Shown: piece by piece, positions 1 to 5,478 of the stretch | Layout: each line of letters starts with the position of its first letter | Numbering within the stretch: the stretch's first letter is position 1 | NCBI GenBank assembly: GCA_902491055.1 | Contig: CABUGI010000067.1 | Span: 1-10,213, forward strand | Direction: 5' to 3' | Length of the DNA stretch: 10,213 nucleotides | Source of the DNA: an uncultured Collinsella sp. | GTDB lineage: Bacteria; Actinomycetota; Coriobacteriia; Coriobacteriales; Coriobacteriaceae | Translations under genes and position numbers: made by a program | Notes under the pieces: model-generated | What the model saw: only the letters and a program-made list of their open reading frames with translations | The model's database searches: none | What the model was told of the DNA's origin: nothing

Positions 1-785
1 CCCTCGTCCAGCAACGCGCCCGAAAACACGATCTTCGCGCCGTCCTCGCGCGCATATTTAATACTGTTCTGAATAAGCTGGCCCAGAATAAACTCGAGCC
101 ACTTCTCGTCGGTAAAGACCTCGAAGTCGAGGTTCTCGCACACCGGGGCCACGTGCGCCGCGATGAGCTCGCGCGCGTTGGCTTTAATCGCGCCCGTCAC
201 CAAGGTCTTGAGATCCCAGCGGCGAATCAGGTAGTCCCGCTCCACGACTTCCGAGCGCGCGTAGTACAGCGCCTGGTCGATATAGCGCTCCACGCGAGCC
301 AGCTCACGGCCCAGGTCATCCACGCGCGACAGGTCATCTTCGCTGCCATCCAGGTTTTCCAAAATCAGGTGAGCTGCCGCCAGGGGCAGCTTGGCCTCGT
401 GGACCCAGCTCTCGATATAGTCGCGATAGTCATCGGTCTGACGCCGGCCTTCGGCAACCTCGTCGCAAGCGGCTTTGCCCACCCGGCACAAGACCTCGTA
501 CTCGAGCTCGCCCTCGGCATAGGTCGGACATTGCACCATCTCCTGCACCCATGCGGGACTCTCGAGCTCCTCTGCCGCACGCTCCAGCTGGCGCAGAAAA
601 CGACGACGGCGCGCGTATTCGATCACGATGCCGAGCATACCAAAGATAAAGGACACGCCGACCGCCACGACCACGATAGAAACGGGTGCTCCGGCGACCG
701 TCAGTACAAAGCAGCTCAGCAGCACGCCGCAGGTCCACACGGCGACGGGAAGCAGCGCATCTTTAAAGAACTTGCCAAACGACAT
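1..785 (-). CDS. BceS-type intramembrane-sensing sensor histidine kinase (C-terminus cut by window edge)
   Basis: The first 261 codons are visible; the ATP-binding G boxes lie outside the window. Two hydrophobic helices (about residues 10-30 and 34-54) are joined by a loop of only a few residues, the layout of intramembrane-sensing kinases such as BceS, which detect cell-envelope peptides through a partner ABC transporter. The dimerisation/phosphoacceptor box is WVHEAKLPLAAAHLI with the phosphorylated His at residue 129; the HExxxP form and following AxHL match the BceS family. An N-box, EFILGQLIQNSIKYA (about 231-245), is preceded by TDEKWL, again BceS-like. The start at 785 has AGGGG upstream and lies 9 nt after the response-regulator stop, so the two are cotranscribed. 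The signal is unknown, and no BceAB-type transporter is visible; it could lie beyond the left edge. Family assignment rests on motif recall and is fairly sure. Confidence 0.88.
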   Translation of the reverse strand, partial: MSFGKFFKDALLPVAVWTCGVLLSCFVLTVAGAPVSIVVVAVGVSFIFGMLGIVIEYARRRRFLRQLERAAEELESPAWVQEMVQCPTYAEGELEYEVLCRVGKAACDEVAEGRRQTDDYRDYIESWVHEAKLPLAAAHLILENLDGSEDDLSRVDDLGRELARVERYIDQALYYARSEVVERDYLIRRWDLKTLVTGAIKANARELIAAHVAPVCENLDFEVFTDEKWLEFILGQLIQNSIKYAREDGAKIVFSGALLDE

Positions 786-794
786 AGCCGGCCC

Positions 795-1466
795 CTAGAC
801 CGAATAGCCTTGGCCGCGATGCGTAGTCAAATACCCCTTGATGCCGATTTTTTCGAGCGTGGTGCGCAGGCGGTTGATGTTGACGGTGAGCGTGTTGTCG
901 TCCACGAAGGCGTCGGAGTCCCACAGGTCCTGCATGATGGCCGAGCGCGAAACGATCTTGCCCGCGCGGCTCAGAAGCAGCGAGAGGATACGCAGCTCGT
1001 TTTTGGTGAGCTCGGTGCTGGTTCCCGTTTGCGTGTTGGTGACCATGGAGCGTGCGAGGTCGAGCTCCAGTCCCTTGTGGACGAGCGTGCTGCGCTCGCC
1101 CGCCGACGCGGTGCGACGCAGCAAGGCATTGATGCGCGCCACGAGCACACGGGCGCTGTAGGGCTTGGGAACAAAGTCGTCCGCGCCGAGCGTCATGGCC
1201 ATGACCTCGTCGATCTCGGTCGTGCGCGACGTGAGAACGATGATGGGAACCTCGGATTCGCGGCGAACTTCATGGCAGATGTGCTGGCCGTCTTTGACAG
1301 GGAGCGTGAGGTCGAGCAGCACCAGGTCGGGCGCGGCGGCGAGAATATCGCGCGAGACATGCTCAAACGATTCGCAGGCCTCGATTTCAAACCCGGCGCG
1401 GGCAAGGATGTCGACAAGCTCACGACGAATGGGCTCGTCGTCCTCAACGACATAAATCAGCGCCAT
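795..1466 (-). CDS. OmpR/PhoB-family response regulator (BceR-like)
   Basis: A 223-residue two-component response regulator, the usual length for the OmpR class. The receiver domain (about 1-118) has the acidic pocket at E8/D9/D10, the phosphoacceptor Asp at residue 52 (in LVLLDLTLP), the switch Thr at 79 (IIVLTS) and the conserved Lys at 101 (PKPY). The C-terminal winged-helix DNA-binding domain (about 125-223) has the typical ELTKNELRILSLLL start and ends with the RGQGYSV wing. The start at 1466 is preferred over the in-frame ATG four codons upstream because GGGAGG lies just before it and the upstream ATG has no ribosome binding site. It is transcribed ahead of the histidine kinase, presumably its cognate partner, and probably controls envelope-stress or antimicrobial-peptide transport genes; the targets are not visible. 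Confidence 0.93.
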   Translation of the reverse strand: MALIYVVEDDEPIRRELVDILARAGFEIEACESFEHVSRDILAAAPDLVLLDLTLPVKDGQHICHEVRRESEVPIIVLTSRTTEIDEVMAMTLGADDFVPKPYSARVLVARINALLRRTASAGERSTLVHKGLELDLARSMVTNTQTGTSTELTKNELRILSLLLSRAGKIVSRSAIMQDLWDSDAFVDDNTLTVNINRLRTTLEKIGIKGYLTTHRGQGYSV

Positions 1467-1504
1467 GTGTCCTCCCATTTCGCGTAACTTGCACTTTCCA
1501 CACC

Positions 1505-1510
1505 ATTATG
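1505..1510 (-). promoter_or_regulatory. Candidate -10 box for the response regulator-kinase pair
   Basis: On the minus strand CATAAT (5 of 6 to TATAAT) lies about 39 nt upstream of the response-regulator start. No convincing -35 hexamer is seen at 16-18 bp spacing, so this is only a suggestion. Confidence 0.25.
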
Positions 1511-1605
1511 CCCACGGCGTCGCAGGTACACGCCTCGCGCGGTGCCAGGTGACAGAACTGTTCGCGAGCGGGGGCGTTTTGTCCGCCTCGCACTCGCAGC
1601 GGTGG

Positions 1606-1651
1606 CGGGGACCAAAATGATTCTTTAATCCCCGTCCCAGAAAAATCATTT
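1606..1651. repeat. Interleaved inverted repeats downstream of the 1650-2396 gene
   Basis: Two perfect inverted repeats overlap. CGGGGA at 1606-1611 pairs with TCCCCG at 1629-1634. AAATGATT at 1615-1622 pairs with AATCATTT at 1644-1651. The arms alternate (A-B-A'-B'), so as RNA they would be either mutually exclusive hairpins or an H-type pseudoknot. The last arm overlaps the stop codon of the neighbouring minus-strand gene. There is no clear terminal T-run, so simple intrinsic termination is uncertain. The GGGGAC-plus-AAATGA composition resembles the REP-like copies near 5031 and 7544, suggesting a dispersed genomic repeat. The rest of this spacer (1479-1605) shows nothing else convincing. 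Confidence 0.55.
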
Positions 1652-2396
1652 AGCGGCGGGCACGGAGCTTTTCGTAGCCGTCGGCAAAGAAGGCGACCGT
1701 GGCGGCGTCGGCCTCGGCGGCGTCGGCCTCGGCGGCGTCCGTCTCGGAAGCGGGGACCACGCCGTGCTCGTCACTCACCAGAAACAGCGCGCCCTTAAGC
1801 TGCGCGGGAATGTCTACGCGCGTGACCGGGATGCCCTTGGTCTGGGCCAGCTGCTCAATGAGCGTCGCCGTGCCGCACAGGCACTCGTCCGCCGGCGCCA
1901 CAAAGGCAAGCTCGCCGTTGTTGACGGCGGCGAGCACCTCGGGCGCCACGCCGGTCTCGTCGGCCTCGGAGCGGGCCTCGGCGGAGCGGGCGCGCAGCGC
2001 CTTGGCCGACGTATCGACTAGTGGCTCGTACTCGCCCACCGTCATGGCGGCGTTGCCGTTGATATCGATCACCAGCATGAGCACGCCGTCACGTGCGGTG
2101 TAATCGCCCTCGGCAAGCGACCACTCAACGTGCTGTTTGACCCAGCTGAGCATGTTATGGGTAAGCGGCTCGCCCTGCACCAGGCGCTCGGACAGTGCGC
2201 GAATGTGGCGGTTGAGCATGGGCACCTTTTTGTTGGACATGCGCCAACGGCAGACAAGCGCGGGCTTGTCGAGCGTAAACTTCTCGACCGCCTCCTGATT
2301 GGCGCAAAAGTCCTCGTACGCACGCTGATCCTCGGCATTGCCAAACAGCTCGGCATCATCAATCTGGGGCATGGTTGTACCTTTCGTGTTAGTCAT
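1650..2396 (-). CDS. Hypothetical protein, Ala/Glu-rich, with short tandem repeat near C-terminus
   Basis: I do not recognise the family. The 248-residue product has no signal peptide or membrane segment and should be cytosolic. The N-terminal half (about 9-125) contains aromatic and charged patches, with a strand-like stretch GVLMLVIDINGNAAMTVGEYEPL. An acidic Ala/Glu helix-like region (about 130-150) follows, then a second possible alpha/beta segment with ECLCGTATLIEQLAQTKGIPVTRVDIP. Near the C-terminus there is a repeated (E)ADAA pentapeptide encoded by a 15-bp tandem repeat. The start at 2396 has GAGG five bases upstream. An in-frame ATG at 2372 (protein beginning MPQIDD) has its own AAAGG and is a real alternative. 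The gene lies just downstream of the purH terminator, so it probably has its own promoter or relies on read-through. Codon use is like the neighbours, supporting a real gene. Confidence 0.75.
   Translation of the reverse strand: MTNTKGTTMPQIDDAELFGNAEDQRAYEDFCANQEAVEKFTLDKPALVCRWRMSNKKVPMLNRHIRALSERLVQGEPLTHNMLSWVKQHVEWSLAEGDYTARDGVLMLVIDINGNAAMTVGEYEPLVDTSAKALRARSAEARSEADETGVAPEVLAAVNNGELAFVAPADECLCGTATLIEQLAQTKGIPVTRVDIPAQLKGALFLVSDEHGVVPASETDAAEADAAEADAATVAFFADGYEKLRARR
1701..1745. repeat. 15-bp tandem repeat, three units, inside the 1650-2396 gene
   Basis: The unit GGCGGCGTCGGCCTC occurs perfectly at 1701-1715 and 1716-1730, and with two changes at 1731-1745. The period is a multiple of three, so gain or loss of units would change the number of EADAA-like pentapeptides without shifting the frame. 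Confidence 0.85.
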
Positions 2397-2412
2397 TCCG
2401 TCCTCTTATACC

Positions 2413-2448
2413 AAAAAGACGGCCCTCCAAACGGAGCAGCCGTCTTTT
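2413..2448 (-). terminator. Rho-independent terminator of purH
   Basis: On the minus strand AAAAGACGGC pairs perfectly with GCCGTCTTTT (10 bp), with an inner CTCC-GTTT-GGAG hairpin, followed by a further T. It begins about 30 nt after the purH stop. The A-run on the other arm means the structure could also stop plus-strand transcription. Confidence 0.92.
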
Positions 2449-2477
2449 GCGGAGATTATTTTGTCCCGAGGCGAAAC

Positions 2478-4085
2478 TTAGTGACGGAAGTGGCGAGCGC
2501 CCGTAAACACCATAGCAATATTGTGCTCATTGCAGGCCTGGATGCTCTCATCGTCGCGCTTGGAGCCGCCGGGCTGAATGATGCAGGTCACGCCGTGTGC
2601 AGCAAGCACGTCGACGTTGTCGCGGAACGGGAAGAACGCGTCGCTTGCACAGGCAAAGCCGCCCTTCTCCACGCCCTCGCGCTCGCAGAAGTCCTCGGCA
2701 CGCTCGCAGGCAAGCAGCGCAGAGTCAACGCGGTTAGGCTGACCCGGGCCCATGCCAATGCCGGCCTTGCCCTTGGAAACCAAGATGGCGTTGGACTTAA
2801 CGCCCTTGCAGACCTTCCAGGCAAACTCGAGCTCGGCCATCTCGGCGTCGGTGGGCTTGCGGTCGGTGGGGAACGTAAAGGTCGCGGGATCCTCGGTCAC
2901 GTGGTCGACTTCCTGCACCAGCATGCCGCCGTCAATGGAGCGCAGCTCCACCTGGGCGCCGTGGTCCACGCCGCCGGTAGCCAGCACGCGCAGGTTGGGG
3001 CGCTTAGCCATGCGCTCGAGCGCCTCGGCAGTGTAGCTCGGGGCGATGATAACCTCGACGAACTGCTTGTTCTGATCGGCAAAGTGTTCGACCAGCTCAT
3101 AGGGAACCTCGCGGTTGCAGGCGATGATGCCGCCAAAGGCGCTCTTGGGATCGCAGGCGAAGGCGCGGTCGTAGGCAGCCGTGATGTCCTCGGCAACAGC
3201 AGAACCGCAAGGGTTCTGGTGCTTGAGGATCACGCAGGCCGGCTCGTCGAACTCGCGGACCAGGTTCCAAGCGGCGTCGGCATCCAGATAGTTGTTGTAG
3301 CTAAGCGGCTTGCCCTGGATCTGCTCGGAGCCCACGAGCGGGAACTGCGAGCTCGCGGTGTTCTCGCAGCCCTCGGCAAAGCGGTAGACCGTAGCCTTCT
3401 GCTGAGGATTCTCGCCATAGCGCAGGTCGTCGACCTTCTCCAGCGAGATCTCGAGCTTGGCAGAGGTGTCCGCCACGTCGCTTGCCTGGACGGCAAGCCA
3501 ACGGGAGATAGCCGTGTCGTAGGCGGCGGTGGTCTGGTAGACCTTCACCTGCAGGCGACGACGGGTGGAAAGCGTGGTGCAGCCACCGGTCTCGTGCATC
3601 TCGGCCAGGACGGCATCATAGTCGGCCGGGTCGGAAATGACGGTAACGCTCGTGGCGTTCTTGGCAGCAGAGCGCAGCATGGAGGGACCGCCGATGTCGA
3701 TGTGCTCGATGGCGTCCGCGAAGGTGACCTCGGGATTGGCAACGGTCTTCTCGAACTCGTACAGGTTGACGACGACCAGGTCGATCAGCTTAATGCCGTG
3801 CTGAGCGGCCTCCTGCATGTGCTGCTCGGAATCGCGGCGGGCCAGCAGCGCGCCATGAACCTTGGGGTGCAGGGTCTTAACGCGGCCGTCCATCATCTCG
3901 GGATAGCCCGTGAACTCCTCGATGGGGGTTACGGGAATGCCCGCGTCCTCGATGGCACGAGCCGTGCCGCCCGTAGAGATGATCTCGACGCCAAAGTCGT
4001 CAACCAGCGTCCGTGCGAAATCGACGACGCCCGTCTTATCGGTAACCGAGATCAACGCGCGTGCGATCTTCACATCAGATCCCAT
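2478..4085 (-). CDS. purH: Bifunctional AICAR formyltransferase / IMP cyclohydrolase
   Basis: A 535-residue cytosolic enzyme catalysing the last two steps of de novo purine synthesis: formylation of AICAR by 10-formyl-tetrahydrofolate, then ring closure of FAICAR to IMP. The N-terminal IMP cyclohydrolase domain (about 1-200) shows ALISVTDKTG, ISTGGTARAI and the RVKTLHPKVHG motif (68-78). The transformylase domain (about 205-535) shows RYGENPQQ (222-229), KHQNPCG (288-294) with the Lys-His pair used in catalysis, SAFGGIIACN, KSNAILVSKGKAGIGMGPGQ, ASDAFFPFRDN, and the family-typical RHFRH end. Length and motifs are complete. The start at 4085 is set by AGGAGG five bases upstream. It is a single-gene unit, bounded downstream by a strong terminator and divergent from the GNAT gene. 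A long open frame on the opposite strand is only its shadow. Confidence 0.98.
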   Translation of the reverse strand: MGSDVKIARALISVTDKTGVVDFARTLVDDFGVEIISTGGTARAIEDAGIPVTPIEEFTGYPEMMDGRVKTLHPKVHGALLARRDSEQHMQEAAQHGIKLIDLVVVNLYEFEKTVANPEVTFADAIEHIDIGGPSMLRSAAKNATSVTVISDPADYDAVLAEMHETGGCTTLSTRRRLQVKVYQTTAAYDTAISRWLAVQASDVADTSAKLEISLEKVDDLRYGENPQQKATVYRFAEGCENTASSQFPLVGSEQIQGKPLSYNNYLDADAAWNLVREFDEPACVILKHQNPCGSAVAEDITAAYDRAFACDPKSAFGGIIACNREVPYELVEHFADQNKQFVEVIIAPSYTAEALERMAKRPNLRVLATGGVDHGAQVELRSIDGGMLVQEVDHVTEDPATFTFPTDRKPTDAEMAELEFAWKVCKGVKSNAILVSKGKAGIGMGPGQPNRVDSALLACERAEDFCEREGVEKGGFACASDAFFPFRDNVDVLAAHGVTCIIQPGGSKRDDESIQACNEHNIAMVFTGARHFRH

Positions 4086-4350
4086 GCAGTCCTCCTGTCT
4101 GGTACGCCGCCGTGCTCTGTGAGTCGGTGATACGTCGATCTGCAGCGCTCGCGCAGCGGCATTGAAAATACTGATTTAATGTAGCGCATCGAGCGCATCG
4201 ATGCACCCCGCAACGGGCGCATGTGCAGAAAAAGTTTGCGAGCGGAGGGGATGGGCACGGTGAGTTCATGGAACACAGGGGCACCATAATTTGATGCCAA
4301 TGGCGTGGTAGAACTGTGTTCGATATGCATCCGCAAAAGAAAGAGGCACC
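4086..4350. promoter_or_regulatory. Divergent intergenic region between purH and the GNAT gene
   Basis: This 265-bp spacer must carry the promoters of both divergent genes. It has AT-richer patches around 4161-4180 (possible purH promoter, minus strand) and at 4285-4290 (CATAAT, a possible -10 for the GNAT gene, about 60 nt upstream). No good -35 partner was found for either. GAGG at 4342-4345 is the GNAT ribosome binding site. A short direct repeat GCGCATCGA occurs twice back-to-back near 4184-4200. No riboswitch or protein-coding gene could be supported. Confidence 0.4.
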
Positions 4351-4992
4351 ATGGTCTCGCGGGTTCTCTACCGACCGTTTGATACCGAAGACTTCGACGC
4401 CATCGCGCTGATTCTGCAGCAACTTTGGCATAACAATTCGGATAACGATGAGTACAACCGCCTTGAGGCCGCGTGCGACCTCGCCTATTGCCTTTCGTCA
4501 TCGACGTTTTCGCAGGTTACGGTGATTGACGGCGAGGCGCGCGGCATTGCACTTGCACGCGCAGGACAGAACTCCGGCGTCACTATCAACGAGCATTGGA
4601 TGGATACCGAACGCGCACTGCTATCGCAGATGCGTGAGCTGGAGCCTGATGCCTGCGCCGAGTATCTCTCGTTTGTGCGCGCAACCATCCGAACCAACAA
4701 CCGCCTGCTCGAAAGCAGCCCGTTGCCGCACGACAACGAGGTCACGCTGCTTGCCGTGGATCGCGATGTCCATGGCCTGGGCGTTGGCACGGTTCTGCTC
4801 GACGCCGCGGTCTCGCACCTGTCCTCGCTTGGAGCGACGAGGGCGCACCTGTACACCGACTCCAACTGCTCGTGGCAGTTCTACGAACTGCACGGCTTTA
4901 AGCGCACGGCCACGCACCGCGCCAACCGCGAAGAGCGCCGCCACGCCATGCCGCGCGAAAGCTTCCTCTACGAACTCGACCTAACAGCCTAA
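4351..4992 (+). CDS. GNAT-family N-acetyltransferase
   Basis: A 213-residue protein of the Gcn5-related acetyltransferase fold, which transfers acetyl from acetyl-CoA to an amine substrate that cannot be predicted here. Motif A is visible at about 131-152: a hydrophobic strand VTLLAVDRDV followed by HGLGVGTVLLDAAV, where HGLGVG (141-146) is the pyrophosphate-binding Q/RxxGxG/A loop with His in the first position. Motif B follows at about 166-184 (LYTDSNCSWQFYELHGFK), the usual asparagine/aromatic segment near the end of GNAT domains. The N-terminal 120 residues are longer than in minimal GNATs and may shape a specific pocket. The start has AGAGG five bases upstream. It is monocistronic and divergent from purH, with repeat elements downstream rather than a partner gene. 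There is no DUF1778/RHH antitoxin beside it, so a TacT-type toxin role is not supported. Confidence 0.9.
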   Translation: MVSRVLYRPFDTEDFDAIALILQQLWHNNSDNDEYNRLEAACDLAYCLSSSTFSQVTVIDGEARGIALARAGQNSGVTINEHWMDTERALLSQMRELEPDACAEYLSFVRATIRTNNRLLESSPLPHDNEVTLLAVDRDVHGLGVGTVLLDAAVSHLSSLGATRAHLYTDSNCSWQFYELHGFKRTATHRANREERRHAMPRESFLYELDLTA

Positions 4993-4993
4993 A

Positions 4994-5080
4994 CCCGGCA
5001 GTTAGGGACGTTCCTTGGCAGCAACCACACCTAGTCGTTGGGGACGTTCTTAAATGACTAATCGTTGGGGACAGTCTTGA
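4994..5080. repeat. REP-like repeat cluster, copy A
   Basis: After a CCCGGCAG boundary come several related units: TTAGGGACGTTCCTTGGCAG (5002-5021), then CTAGTCGTTGGGGAC (5031-5045) with GTTCTTAAATGA, then CTAATCGTTGGGGAC. The 5031-5076 segment matches copy B at 7544-7589 in about 40 of 46 positions. Units repeat with a period near 27 bp. This pattern suggests a family of dispersed extragenic repeats of the REP type; no transposase is present here. Confidence 0.75.
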
Positions 5081-5142
5081 TCAAAACGACCGACGAAGCT
5101 CTTCTTGAGGTCGCTATATAGGAGTTCGCAAATAGCTGTGGT

Positions 5143-5361
5143 CAAAAAACATCAAATATGAGTACTGTTACCTTTTTAGTAGCAGCGCAATTCGGCTTTT
5201 TCGGGTCTCTTAGACCTCTCGATGCGTTGGAAGAACTAACGTATCTCCCCAACTGTACAATAAATTGGACCACTAACGAGAAACAATCTCGTTAGTGGTC
5301 CAATTTTTAGTACAACAAATGTGACAATCTAGGCAACAGTACTCATATTTGGCATTTTTTG
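5143..5361. repeat. MITE-like or invertible element with matched inverted ends
   Basis: A perfect 17-bp inverted repeat, CAAATATGAGTACTGTT at 5153-5169 and its complement at 5335-5351, bounds an AT-rich segment unlike the GC-rich neighbours. The similarity extends outwards through a CAAAAAA/TTTTTTG match to about 5143 and 5361, and inwards for a few bases. Inside lies a perfect 20-bp hairpin (5262-5306), plus a small GGTCT-CTT-AGACC hairpin. No transposase or recombinase open frame exists inside, so if mobile it would be a non-autonomous element. No target-site duplication could be recognised. The terminal-repeat architecture would also fit a phase-variable inverton, but no clear promoter was found inside. 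Confidence 0.7.
5262..5306 (+). terminator. Perfect 20-bp stem-loop followed by T-run
   Basis: The arm at 5262-5281 is exactly complementary to 5287-5306 with a 5-nt loop AACAA. The right arm runs into TT after TTT, giving five T residues on the plus strand, so it can act as an intrinsic terminator for transcripts coming from the GNAT side. Imperfect pairing extends outwards to GTAC on both sides (about 5255 and 5309-5312). The length and perfection of the stem exceed ordinary terminators and fit a mobile-element hairpin. Confidence 0.75.
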
Positions 5362-5478
5362 CCCACTGCCCTTGCACGGAGCTCCTCGGCGGAAAGAATT
5401 GCCCCTTTCGACACATAAAAATGGGATGGATCTTCCCTGGCAACCGCCCAGAAAGGTCCACCCCAAAGCAAGCGCTCG
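5362..5478. other. Spacer between the inverted-repeat element and the DUF2207 gene
   Basis: No clear terminator for the minus-strand DUF2207 gene is seen here. One minus-strand frame (within 5343-5537, overlapping the glycine-tail region) reads like protein for about 40 residues, including GGPFWAVAREDPSHFYVSKG and ILSAEELRARAVGKK, and ends at a TGA inside the terminal inverted repeat. It lacks a believable start codon and ribosome binding site. It may be a remnant of a coding sequence or part of the repeat itself. Confidence 0.3.

Noticed and set aside
153..1487. A 444-codon plus-strand open frame opposite the two-component genes
   Set aside because: It runs antisense across both the kinase and the response regulator, which have clear catalytic motifs. 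It is a codon-bias shadow.
1701..1745. CRISPR-like array
   Set aside because: Units are directly adjacent 15-mers without spacers, and lie in frame within a coding sequence.
2130..4130. A 666-codon plus-strand open frame antisense to purH
   Set aside because: It is the mirror frame of purH in GC-rich DNA. The purH frame has full family motifs, a ribosome binding site and a terminator; the antisense product has low-complexity composition and no recognisable domain.
4070..4501. Minus-strand open frames upstream of purH overlapping the GNAT gene
   Set aside because: They overlap the well-supported GNAT start and the purH ribosome binding site, and have no family resemblance.
4351..4992. GNAT protein as the TacT-type toxin partner of the DUF1778-like tail at 8952
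   Set aside because: The genes are 4 kb apart and not cotranscribed. The protein is longer than typical TacT toxins, and TacA/TacT genes are normally adjacent and overlapping.
5143..5361. A retron msr-msd locus, suggested by outer inverted repeats enclosing a long hairpin
   Set aside because: No reverse transcriptase lies on either side. The neighbours are a GNAT and a DUF2207 protein, so a mobile repeat is simpler.
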